A stretch of DNA of 64,000 nucleotides from positions 23,213-87,212 of the forward strand of contig JAAVTG010000096.1 of assembly GCA_011947345.1 (NCBI GenBank), in the 5' to 3' direction. This DNA comes from Phytophthora quininea (taxonomy: Eukaryota > Oomycota > Peronosporomycetes > Peronosporales > Peronosporaceae). Shown here in pieces: positions 1-10,995 of this stretch. The stretch's first letter is position 1. Every line of letters begins with the position of its first letter. The notes under the pieces are model-generated. The model searched no databases, had not been told where the DNA came from, and saw nothing but the letters and a program-made list of their open reading frames with translations. The position numbers and the translations under genes were made by a program.

Positions 1-3000
1 ACTAGCGACATAGCCGTATCCTTCGTCACTGTGCGCTCGCACACGAATAGCGTACTTTTGGCCTGTCGTCAATCCTTGAATGACATAGCGGAGTTGTCCT
101 GGTACTGCCACCACTCCTGCATCTCCTGGAGCCCCATTTCTTTCGCAGTAAAAGATGGTTGGACACCAACCAAGGTTCTTGACACCATTATTTTAGCGCC
201 TGGGCCTTGGAGCTCGGTATCGTCGGCGTTCAGCAGCGAAATAGCATCTTTAAATTCCGACACAAACGTAATCATCCAGTTGTATCCATATCCATTGGAC
301 GACCTGGTCACATTCACAGCACCAATCGTGATCAAGCCTTCCAGTGCATTTTGCAAGTCATCTGCCGAGATGTTGTGTGGCAAGGGCGGCGTGGTATCCG
401 ATAGCCCTTCGCTAGCGAAAGCCACTCGAAATGTCCCGCTGATTGGCTGCAGACCCTTCTGCACAGACTCAACGTAGACGCCGGGATTAGTGCCTGCCCA
501 ATTGTCACTCGGATACACCTGGATGAGGTCTTGCGGTCCGATATGACCTGCCAGGAAAGTAATTGCCCAAGAGTATCCAAACGCAGACTTGAACAATGGC
601 ACGGGGTTAGTGAACTGTGTGATCGTAGTGCCCACGGTAAATGTGCCAGCGCTCAGACTGATACTTGCAATAGTCCGCTGTAGACCTGCAATCCATATCG
701 TATCGCCAACCTGAAGGCCAGCATTAGTGAGCGCGAGTGTCGACGACACAGTGAGTGGAGTAGTCGATGACGCAGTGACGACTGTCCCAGTTGTAGTTAC
801 GGACACCAACACTCCTGAAACAACCCGACTCGACTGGACTCTGGAGACATCCACCGTCCCAATCGTGGATAAACGCTCGAGACGTTCCTTCACTGACTTC
901 AGGCCAATTGCCTGCGCATTCCACTGGAGATTCTCGGTCACTTCCCCCAAATGAAAGCTTAAAGTATCCGCTCAATGTTTGCGAGTCCGCGAAATCGACC
1001 AAACGCTGGATCTCTGGAAGACCCTTTCCCGCGGAAGTAGTGATCATTTGCTGCTCCTGTGTACCTTCGGCACGGTACCATTCCACCTTGTACTTGTCGA
1101 CACTGCACAAGTCTCCACTGAGTGTACTTGCACCCCATTCAACCGCCAGCGTTGTTCCATCCACGACGCTTGCAGTGACAGTTTGCGGAGCATCGGGCTG
1201 CCCACACGTGACTGCAGTTGCCAGTGGTGACGTAGCTGACCCAAAGCCATCGGCGTTGTAAGCCATCAAATGAGCATAGTACTTCACGCCAGGGCGAAGC
1301 CCTGTTAGGTAAAAGCGGAAGGGATCGGAGCCTGTGATCTTGTTCGCGACTTGCACCGTTGGGTTGGTTCCGGTGAGGAATGTGCTATCCACCGTCATCG
1401 TGAAAATATTGCCCGCACCGACCATTTCCTCCCCGCGAAGGTAGGCAAACGTGACAGTCCAAATGGCTGTATTGAAAATCGAACTTCTCGTTGCCTTGGT
1501 TACTTTGATCGAATACAGCGTAGTCGTCTGTTGTAGAGCCGTCTGCATCTCCAAAGATGAGGCTGCCACTGAAATCGCACCCGTCGTTTTCCCGTTAAAG
1601 GTTAGTGTGAATGTACCACTGATCGGTGAGACGTCATCCGTGAACACTTCTTGAACCTCGTGGGTGAAGTCGCCGATCGCCAAATCATTAACGCCTTGGA
1701 CGACTTCAACCACATTGATCTGAGGGAAATCCCCTCTAGTAAACTTGCATTAGCGACAAGCAAAGCCAAGTCTCCAGGATTGTGCGTGAACGTTATCTTC
1801 CACGCGTAACCCCACGACACTTGAGCTCTCGTAACGTCCACGGGATCTACCGCGATATCCGATGTGCCTGTGATTACTGAAAGGGCGGTCTTCATAACGT
1901 CTGCACTGCAGTCAAAGGCAATGGCGTCGTCGTATGGCCACCCCACGACAAGGTGAACGCACCCTTCACGCCGGTTGCGCTGCGATAGCTGGTGGTTACC
2001 TGCTGCACCTCAAACTTCTTCTGGATACTCGCGACGCCGTAGTCAGCACTCGTGCTGTCGAAGTTTGGGGAGGAGTCCCACTCGATCCTGTACATCGTGA
2101 TATCTGCACCTCCAGAATATAACGGCGCCCAATAGTTGATCGATAGCCACGTAGGGCCATGGAATTCACCAAGAGCGACGCCAGTCGGGGAGTGGGAACG
2201 ACAGAACTCGCTGCTGTCTGGGCTTGAAAAACCGATACCGAGTCGCTGATTCCCTTGGAATTCACAGCAAAGATCCGGAACGCGTAATCCTGACTGCTTT
2301 CGAGGATCAAGTTGTCTTGTTTGGTCACTGCCATTGCACCGTTGCTGCGAACAACTGCATTCAGTTTGGTAACGTCGTCTGGAGTGATAACGAGTAACGG
2401 CAACTTCTTCATCGGGTAGACTCCCAGAACGATATCGTATGCACTACGCTTCCACTAAGCTGCGTCGAAGCCACGCTGACACCATCCACCGCATCAAGAC
2501 TTTCCAGTGTGGTTTTCATGTCGTTGTTGAGTGTGTTCCACGCAATACTCGCTGTGGATTCCCCGCGAAACTCAACGAGTACGTTGTAGGACTCACAACA
2601 TTCAAAATTGCTGTTTGGATGGAAGCTGGGTTTCCAACGTTGATCACATTCGGAGGCACGGACTTCGGGCTTCGCGTGCCAATCCGAGCAGCCGTGCCGC
2701 GCCAGTCGAACATCGGAATGGCCTCCACCGTGTCCAGGCTCCCATCATACGACCGAAACACCAAGTTCCACTTCTGTCCATTAGAGACGTGGTACACACG
2801 CTGCTTCGCAATGGAATTCGTGAAGCTACCTCCTGTTACCGCTAAATATCTGCTGTTTTCGGCAGATATCGTGAATTTGGTCATGTCACCTGACTCGGAA
2901 CGCAGCCATAGATCGTCTCCAACGGCTACTAGATTCGTCAAGTCTTCTGTTGTTCGCAACATGTTATCAAATAGGTAGACTTGCGGACTAGCACCAACTA

Positions 3001-6000
3001 CGCTGTCTCCCGAATATGCGGGCGTGACCGTCACCAATGCTCCATTCACGCTACTCACCGTGAATTGGACATTCCCACGAAGAATGTATTAGTGGACACA
3101 AACCCATGAGAAGCAGGAAGCTCAAAAACGTTTGATCCCTGCGCCACAGAAATCACTTGCATCAGATACGAAGTACTAACAAATCCAGGAAGCGGCTTTG
3201 TCTGCTTCGTAATAAGCCCAGCTGCAACGTTCACGTTTAGAGTTCCGGCCGCTACACCAACGGGGTTCGTCAGAGTAATGTCAACTGAGGTGATTGATGC
3301 AATAGTGTTGGCGGTGCCCGAGGCGACCACCACCGACTCTCCGACTGCCAAGAATCGAGTGGGGTCGATCACCATATTGCCGAGCCTAACATTCGACAAT
3401 ACATTGGGGTTCTGCGTTGCATCAGCTGTGAGCTCCAACGCATAAACACCCACGTCTCCAGCGTTTAAATCCCCAAGAGCCAGCACCGAGTCAACTGAAC
3501 TCAGCTTCTGGAGCTCTTGAACCACCTTCTTGTGCGTAGCAGAAAACCCAATCGGCTCCGTGACTTCACCCCCAAAAGCTATCCGGAACGAGCCACTGAT
3601 ATCGTTCTGCCTAGGATCACTCGCATCTTCTTGCTTGGCATCAGTGAACACTGTGACCGTCGGATACACACTGATCAGTGCATCCTGGCCGGTTAAGTGA
3701 GAATGATGAACGAAGATAGCGTCCTGGTCTTCGTCTTCCTGGATAAACGTCACATGCCAAGCTTTGCCATACGATCCATAGTTGCTCACGCTTACGTCAA
3801 CGGTTCCAGGTGCGGTAATCGAGTCAATCGCATCACGCATTTCGGATGCTCCAGTTTCCTGGAACAGCAATGGTGTGGTCTCCTCGCCCATGTACGACAG
3901 TGTGAACGTCCCGCCGATGCTTGATGCCGCGTCAGCGAGAATCGTCTGGATGCCCTGTCGACCGTGAGCGCAAGCTCCTTCGTACTTTAACGTATGTATC
4001 TGTCCATAAACAGGAACACCAGCCGCCCATTGAATGTTATTCGTCCACGCGGCGTTTGTTGTCCACGGTGCACAAGGAGCGGTACCGAAGGAACTTGGAT
4101 CAAACTGCAATGTCGGCCACTCTCCAGTGGGATAATTGCCCCAAAAGCGGACCTTGTAGTCGTTGAAATCCAGAATCTTCAGTGATCGAGCTTCTCCCGT
4201 GAACGTATTGCAGGACCCAACGGCAGTGACAGCTATCGTTGTATCTCCTACGCTTGGTGCAGAATTGACACTGAATTCACAAGAGTCCTTGGAAAAGTCG
4301 TTTGGGTTCCGGCTCACTGTAATAGCAGTGTTTTGCAGCAGAACTGCAACGTCCCCGGCAGTAAGACCGCCGTGAGGTGACACGGTTGTGTCCCCGCTAA
4401 CAACCGTAATTGATCCGGCAGAATAGCCTGTCACTTTAGACGAAGCGGAGCCAGTCAGTAGTGTCACTTTAAATCCGCGTACTTCCTCCACTGTCACTTT
4501 AGAAGCAAAACCCAGGCCTGTCAGTGCGGCTTTTAATGAACTTGCCGAGCTTTGCGTAATGCAAGGGATGTAGCTCCTCCTAGCGTCAATTTGAAGCTAC
4601 CGCCGGTAATGGTCGTCTTCGCGAACAGGCGAATGACTTGCACAGCTGACGGTTCCCCGACAACGTAGGTGTCGCACACATCCTCGTCGTTATTGATCTC
4701 AAAGAAGCCATAGTGGTTGGCCGGAACTGCGGCCTGGTCTGCCACTATCGTGCATGCACTTGCTGGTAGCGCTAATCCCGTCTCGACCGTTGTCACCGAC
4801 GATAGCAGCTGCAAACCAGGATACGTGCCAGCGATAATTATGTTGGGGTCGTTATCGAATGAAATCTTCCACTCGTACCCGTAAGGTCCATGTTCGTTTC
4901 CTGAATTGTCAATCTTGAGGATCGACGTGGCAGACGTAAAACTACTCACTCCGTTTCCTAGCTCGACGTCGATGCTGGTGCTACCTTCTTGAGGTTGGTC
5001 GCTAACAACGAAGAAATTACCGTCCACATTCAGAACAGCACCCTTCACAAGCAGCTGTACTTGCGCTGCAGTCAACGCCGTCGTCGTCAGAGAATTGCCC
5101 GGCGCACTGAAGCTGATATCAGTGCTGGCTGTTCCTCGTGCAAGCACGTACACCGCACGAGTGACTGACACGGGGCGCATACACGGCAGACTACTCAGGG
5201 CTTCCTGCAGAGAACTAGCCGTCGTGTGCACCGGCAGCATTGCGGACACGTCGTCTCCATACTGCAACTGAAACGTCCCAGCAATATCGTCTTGCTGCAA
5301 ACTAAAGATCCGAAGTTTCTTCGTCGCTGGTGTTCGAACGAACTTCCGACAGCGTATTCCAATATGTACTTCGAGACGGGATCACCATGGTCGACAGGGC
5401 TGCTAAGACGAAGCTCCAACTGCGAGCCTGAGATGGGCCACATCCCCGTGACACTTGGTGCGTCTGGAGACGTCGCCACAGACGTCAGCAACGGCAAAGC
5501 GCCCTACCAGTCTGCTGGTAATCAATGGTACTTGCGCCATACCCGTTCTCATTGCGAGCAAATGCGCGCACGTAGTAATCATATCCAGACACCAGACCAT
5601 CCACAATCGTTTCAAAAGCGACATCGGCACCTTTCACTATCTCCTGCACCACTACATCTGCTCCTGTTCCCTTCAGCAAGCTCTTGTCGCTGACCACGAG
5701 CATCGGTAAGTCGCCCATATTCGACAAAAGGTGATACTCCACCTCGCGCCAAAATTCGCATTGTCTGTTCGTGTCACGTTCAACCGCCCTACTGTTGCCA
5801 GGTTCTGGAGCTTTGTCCTGACGTCTACTCCAGTATCATTGTAGTCGATCACAACCCCACTGGACGATCGAAACGTGACAGTAAACGAACCACTAATGTC
5901 ATTAGCATTCGCTGTCGTGGAAATAGCCTGCACTTCCTGTACCGCCCCGCCAAGTTCCTGTGAAGCCACGATCGCATTTCCACCGAAATCGCTCTTGATC

Positions 6001-7421
6001 GGACTCTCGATGCTTACAAAAGTCGCGTCATTCACAGCTGATACAGCCACGTTGCAATTGGGGCAAGCTACACCAAACACATCCTTAAACGATATGTCCC
6101 CAGTTTTTATATCCGCACGAAGACATGGTGACGCTGGACAGTTGACACTTTCGATCGACTCAAACGTAACGTGCCAGTGATAGCCGTTCTCCTTCGTGGG
6201 ACCGGTGCGCGACACCTCGACAGACCCAGCACCTGGCAAACTGCTGATCGCGCGTTTCATGTCGGCTGCGTCCGCGCTCGAACTCACCGTGGTCTTCTTA
6301 CGCTTGAATGCCGTGACGTGTAGTGTTGAACCGTCACTCCATGCCGCATCGATCGTTAGGTAGGTGGGGAAAACATTCACGACTCAAACTCCGTCTTGCC
6401 AATTCGGATTTGCTCGCCAGCCGCAATCATCGTCCTGAAGTCGCTCGAAGTGGACACTGTCGTAGACGACGTCGTGACTTGGACGTTCCCCAACGCCGTG
6501 TCCATCAACTCAATCGTAGCCAACGTTGCGCCACGGACGTGATACGAATCCAACGGCAGCTCGGTGTCTGTGAACGGGGCAGTGGCGTGCACCGTGAACA
6601 CCTCTCCTGCGATGCGGATCCAATCTCCGCGGTTAACCAGTCCGAGCATCGAGTACCCCGTCGTATCCGCCGTCTTGGACCCTGCGGCTACGGTGGCTTT
6701 ATTGTTTCCAGAGTTGCTTATCCAATTCCCTATAAAGCCCACCGAGACGTCAAAGCTGCCTCCTATCATGTCAGTTCCATCAGTACTCGACACAATCTCC
6801 CACACTCCAGGTCGAAACCCAGCCACCCCGTCGTCACATGAGCTCCTTCAAACGAAAGCACTCGGTTCAAAGGCTGGGTCGGAAGACACCCCGTCGTATC
6901 TCCCTGGATCGTTTGGGCCTGCGGGCCACTCACCAAATAGTCTCCGTCGAAGGTGACCGTGTACACGTACCCGTTCTTGACAGAGTCGTAGGCAGACCTG
7001 GTCACGGCGACGCTGTCCACATTGGACATCTCCTCCAGCGCCATCTCGAACTCCACGTCGCTGGCGTTCCACGAGATGCAAGACGACACCTGAGCACTGA
7101 CGGCGTTCTGGAACTGCAGCTTGTAGCCTCCCGCCAGCAGCGGTCCGTTGGCTGTGACTGCGAAAGTCTGCACCTCGTTGACACGATGAGCCACCTCCAC
7201 CTTGTAGCCCAGCACGGGCGCTCCATTGACTCCTTCAGGCTTGACATTAAGAGGAGGAAAGAGCTGCACCCTTAGTGCCGTGTCACTGGCTGGAGATACC
7301 AAAACCTTCTCGGGAGGACCAGGAACATCTTCCGGAACGAAAAACCCGGCGTAGGAGACGCCCACTAGCAACAGTCCTGTACTCAGTAGAGAAGAGTTCT
7401 TGTCCGTCGCTGTCGCTTCAT
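1..7421 (-). CDS. giant FN3-repeat extracellular protein, left copy (3' end outside window)
   Basis: The start codon is at 7421 and the gene runs off the window at position 1. The N-terminus is basic and then hydrophobic (MKRQRR, then LSLLSTGLLLVGVSYAG), which reads as a signal peptide or signal anchor. Fibronectin type III-like segments are visible near 1050-1230 (PDAPQTVTASV, then KYKVEWY) and 5360-5480 (SPDAPSVTGMW, then SKYILEY). Most of the rest is a divergent repeat of roughly 90-110 residues: ISGxFxLxFxG, TxxI, an ALxxL helix, VxVxR and GYxWxVTF. A cell-surface or wall-associated role is inferred; no enzymatic domain was seen. The frame is broken about a dozen times (for example near 7385, 6830, 6377, 5735, 5290, 4560, 3057, 1710). 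The near-identical copy at 57112-64000 repairs most of these, so sequencing indels are as likely as pseudogenisation. Confidence 0.75.
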
Positions 7422-7680
7422 GGGAGTCGTGGTCGTCTATAGTAGCTGTCCCTCAGTAGCGACTGACGCGCCTTGAGCTCTAGGAGGGAGCAGACGTCAC
7501 AAATGAAATCCACAGTGCGTCAAAAAGCGTGGATCCCGTGCCCTTTCGGCTAGTCGTCGGTATTTGCCAGGAATTGACGGACACGCATGACAGCAGCGCC
7601 GGGTCGTGGCGGGGGAGTCGACCTGGTAGGTGCGGTAGGAGCCACGGACACGAAAGCAGATAGCAAGCCCCGCAGGCAGA
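7422..7680 (-). promoter_or_regulatory. 5' flank of the giant gene, conserved in both arms
   Basis: This is a non-coding upstream stretch kept almost unchanged in the right arm at 56857-57111. I recognise no defined promoter element. The short open frames in it are conserved only because the DNA is near-identical, so I do not call a gene. Confidence 0.35.
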
Positions 7681-7688
7681 GGCAGCCT
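7681..7688. repeat. hAT target-site duplication, left copy
   Basis: GGCAGCCT is repeated exactly at 15286-15293 on the other side of the transposon. The uninterrupted right arm has a single copy of the site (56849-56856, read as AGGCTGCC on the plus strand), which confirms it as an 8-bp duplication typical of hAT elements. Confidence 0.93.
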
Positions 7689-7739
7689 TAGAGTTGGGTA
7701 ATCGACCAGATCGGATTGATCGATCTGTACCTTCTGACC

Positions 7740-7815
7740 GATTCGATTGGTCCATACCGATTATCGATTTTTATCGATTGAATCCGATCGGATCCGATTC
7801 GATCGGATCGACTCG
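7740..7815. repeat. left subterminal GATCGG/GATCC repeat cluster
   Basis: Many short GATCGG, GATCC and ATCGATT units in either orientation lie inside the left hAT end. Similar clusters occur at 10855-10885 and 15155-15265. Known hAT transposases bind short subterminal motifs, so these may be binding sites; that role is inferred. Confidence 0.7.
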
Positions 7816-8571
7816 ATATAAAAAAATCTAACTGATCCTGCAGAAACAGATCCAGTGTTGCATTTGAATACGAAGGATAACAGGTGTGAACTACAACGAC
7901 AGCGAGTTCATCCTTCTATTTCTAATATAATTTTAAACGAGCTTCCGCATTCAAAACAAAAGGTTCTAGTCATCTGACTCGGACCTTCGACAAAGTTTCT
8001 GCCCACTGGGCAGGCAGTGTCGATGGACCCGGCAGCAAGCGTCGCTCGAGTGAGAGGGAGGGGAGGCACTTCAGGTGGCCCGAACGCGGGTGATGTGGAG
8101 TCTGGTGTGACGCTAGCGTCGCGCGGGCACGTCTGCTGCGGATGCGAATTAGCCTGGTGCGTCGGTCAACGGCGCGTCTGGCAGTGTGACGATGGGAAGC
8201 GGTGGCTCTGCAAGCAGCACGTCTGGGTCCGTGGCTGTGGTCGGCGGCTCCAGCGCTGCAGACAGCGGCGGCTCTGTGTCGGTGCATGGTGGCCACAGTG
8301 GCGGTGATTCTGTGGGCGGCTCTGTGACGTTGCAGAGTGGCTCGAGTGCCGCAGACGCTGCCAGTGGTTTTATCGATATTGGGAGCGGGGCTGCGGCAAG
8401 GTCAGGCGCTAGTGGCAACATCAGTGTTTGCAAGGGCAGCGCGGTGTACGGCGCGTCAGGGACACTGTCGGTGGTGTCTGGGGACAGCTCCAGCGCTTCA
8501 AGCGGCGACATACTCGTCGCGAGCGGTCTTTCGACATCGTGCATCCGCGGCGGCTCAACCGGCCGCGCGAA

Positions 8572-8722
8572 TGCACGCGGAGGCTTCATGTCATCCGGCC
8601 CGGATGGCGTGGTGAGCCTGGTGAGTGGTGTTCGTCGCAGTGCTGGCGGCGGGGTAGTGGACATAGCTGCCGGTGGCAGCACTAGAGAGAGTGTGGGTGG
8701 CGGCAACGGAACGTGCGCGGCG
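8572..8722 (+). repeat. direct repeat copy 1 within the Gly/Ser repeat region
   Basis: About 150 bp, starting TGCACGCGGAGGCT and running past GAGAGAGTGTGGGTG, recurs at 10464-10619 with scattered substitutions and small indels. The two copies bracket most of the repeat coding region. Confidence 0.8.
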
Positions 8723-10463
8723 GGCCTTTGAGTGGATCCTCGGGCGAAGCTGGCGGCGTCTCTCTGTCTGGCGGCGTGGGTTCGTCTGGCCCGACCATCG
8801 GGGAGGTGTTTCTCTCGACGGCGGCATGAGTGGCGCTGGTGTGGGCGGCCGTGTGGCTATCTCTTCTAGCGCCGGTTTGCTCGGAAGTGGTTCCGTGCGT
8901 GTTGCGACCGGTGTGAGTTTGACGGGGATAGTCCGAGCGGCGCCGTGTCGGTCAGTAGCGGTGAGTCCGCGGACGCGGCTTCGGGCGACGTGAGTGTGTC
9001 GTCGGGGCCTTCTTCGTCGAGCTTCAGTGGAAATGTGTCTGTGGCGTCTGGCTCTGCAGGCGGAACGGCCGGCAACGTGTCGGTGTCGGGAGGCTCTAGC
9101 AGCTCGTCGACGGGAGGTGTCGTGTCCGTGGTGAGCGGCGGCGTCTCGAGCGGCGGCGTCTCGAGCGGCGCTGTGTCTGTTGGTAGCGCTGCATCGAGTG
9201 GCGCGTCGGTTTCTGGCGCGGTGTCGTTGGTGTCTGGGGAAACTGTGGCTGGCGCGTCCGGCGCTGTGAGTGTGGCGAGCGGGTCTAGCGCCAGCTCGAA
9301 CGGCGGCGCGCTGGATGTGGTCGGCGGGTCTAGTGGTGGTGCTGGGGATGGAGGCACCATCACAGTGGCCGGTGGCAACACGTTGACGGGAGATGCCGGC
9401 TCCGTTAAGGTGAGCGGCGGATTATCTTAGTCAAGCGGCTTGGGAGGCTCGGTCAGTGTGTCTGGCGGGTCGTCGACGGACGGCTCCGGAGGTGACGTGA
9501 CAATCGCTAGTGGTGCTTCCGGGAGTGGTGTTGCCGGAAGCAGTGTGGCCGTCCGTAGCGGCTCCGGCGGTGGCCTGCGCATCATCCAAGGCGACAGCGT
9601 CGCGGTTGGCAGCGATGTGGAGCTGCGCGGCGGCGCTGTGAGGAGCTCGTCTCCTGCACAGAAAGTGAAGATCGTGGGGTCTCCGAACGCGCTAGGCGAC
9701 GGAGGCGATGTGTCGGTTGAGGCCGGGTCGTCTGATGCGAGTGCCGGTGGGTCTGTGTCTGTGACCAGCGGCGTCGGCGCCTCGACTAGTGGCAACGTGA
9801 TCGTGTCGACCGGCGTGGTGTCGGGTGGATCGAGTGGCGATGTCGCTGTGAGCACGAGTGCTAGTAGTGTCTCGAGTGGGTCTGTCGGAATCGCGAGCGG
9901 GTCCGGCGAGACTCGTGCTGGGTCCATCGACGTATCCAGGGGTTCGTCTGGAAGCGGAGAAGGCTCTGGCATTTCTGTGGTTGGCGGCGCGTCCAACGCG
10001 TCGACCGGTGGCAATGTGACGATCGTCAGCGGCGAGGGCGTATCGACCGAGAGCGGCACGGTGGTAGTGCGTTCTCACGCCGGCACAGGCAGCGCCGTCA
10101 GTGGGTCCGTGTCGCTGTCGAGCGGTCCGACGGATGACGGTTCGTCTGGCTTGGTCTCGATCACGTCTGGCTCATCGATGAGAGGACCCAGTGGACCGTT
10201 GCGCGTCGGCGGTGGCGACGCTGGCGACTCTGGCGGGTCTGTGAGCGTGTCTGGAGGCAGCAGCTCCGGCGCGTCTGGGTCCGGCGGTGTGACCGGTTTG
10301 AGTGGAGGTGCTAGTGCAACGGGCGGCACCGTGACGGTGGCTGCTGGTTTGAGCTCGGCTGGCGACTGGGCTTCGCTATCTCTGACGAGTGGAGAAGGGT
10401 CCGCCGGCAGGACTGGACCCGTGGCTGCAGACAGCGGTGGCTCTGTGTCGGTGCACACGCGAC

Positions 10464-10619
10464 TGCACGCGGAGGCTCCGTGTCTGTGTCATCCGGCCCG
10501 GATGGCGTGGTGAGCCTGGTGAGTGGTGTCCGTCGAAGTGCCGGCGGCGGGGTAGTGGACATAGGCCGGTGGCAGCACTAGAGAGAGTGTGGGTGCGGCA
10601 ACGTGAACGTGCGCGGCGT
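10464..10619 (+). repeat. direct repeat copy 2 within the Gly/Ser repeat region
   Basis: Partner of 8572-8722. It is clearly above the background similarity of the Gly/Ser repeats because non-repeat landmarks (CTAGAGAGAGTGTGGGTG) are also shared. Confidence 0.8.
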
Positions 10620-10854
10620 CTGGAAAGGTGACCGGCAGCGCTGGTGGTACGGCTTGTGCAGTCGTAAGGTGGTTTGAGAGATGGAATCGTAACATTCGTG
10701 GTGCGGTGACGTCTACTGGCCGCTGATACGACGTTATTGGTGGTGAAAGGAGGAAGCAGAGCACACTTTTGATCGGCGTCAGCGAGTTGTCTGTCGTTTG
10801 GCCTTTCATACGTTTAACGGAGCCCAGCGACGAGATGAAATACGGCGCATCAAT

Positions 10855-10885
10855 CGGATCCGATCCGATCCGATCCGATCAGACT
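10855..10885. repeat. internal GATCC/GATCGG repeat cluster
   Basis: A tandem GATCC run lies between the Gly/Ser cargo and the transposase start. It resembles the subterminal clusters at both hAT ends and may be a former element end or a transposase binding or promoter region. Confidence 0.55.
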
Positions 10886-10995
10886 CGGGCTTCATATTCC
10901 CGCTGGCGGCGATCAAAATCATTTTCGCATTTGCGAGCTAGTGCGAAGCCGTTCACCCCCTCTCTCTACCTCTCCTGGAGCTATCACTTCACAAC

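Larger units (their letters stand above)
1..7688. repeat. left arm of large inverted repeat
   Basis: The sequence is the reverse complement of roughly 56849-64000, at about 98-99% identity where I compared it base by base. It contains the whole visible giant gene and about 260 bp of upstream sequence. It ends exactly at the hAT insertion site; weaker similarity resumes beyond the transposon at 15286. The arm continues out of the window. Confidence 0.85.
8060..10620 (+). pseudogene. Gly/Ser-rich repeat protein fragment (SGGSVSVxSG solenoid type)
   Basis: The reading frame is dominated by repeats of about 15-20 residues of the form SGGSVSVxSGxS, alternating small residues with V/I. The same frame is used at 8186-8731, 8945-9430 and 9440-10513. 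It is interrupted by a frame change around 8730-8940 and an in-frame TAG at about 9428. The pattern suggests a parallel beta-solenoid of the type seen in large oomycete surface proteins; that comparison is from general knowledge. No signal peptide or start is convincing. It lies wholly inside the hAT element, upstream of the transposase and in the same orientation, so it is best read as captured cargo. Antisense open frames here are composition artefacts. Confidence 0.6.

Noticed and set aside
7480..7755. Conserved small ORF upstream of the giant gene
   Set aside because: It is conserved only between the two inverted-repeat arms, where everything is near-identical; no independent evidence for translation.
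8149..10458. Long minus-strand Pro/Thr-rich open frames opposite the Gly/Ser repeats
   Set aside because: They are the compositional shadow of the GC-rich SGGSVSV-coding strand; the plus-strand frame has the structured repeat.
8060..10620. Bacterial ice-nucleation or RTX-type repeat protein
   Set aside because: Repeat length and residues do not match the fixed 16-residue ice-nucleation unit or the GGxGxD nonapeptide; only the general Gly/Ser richness is similar.
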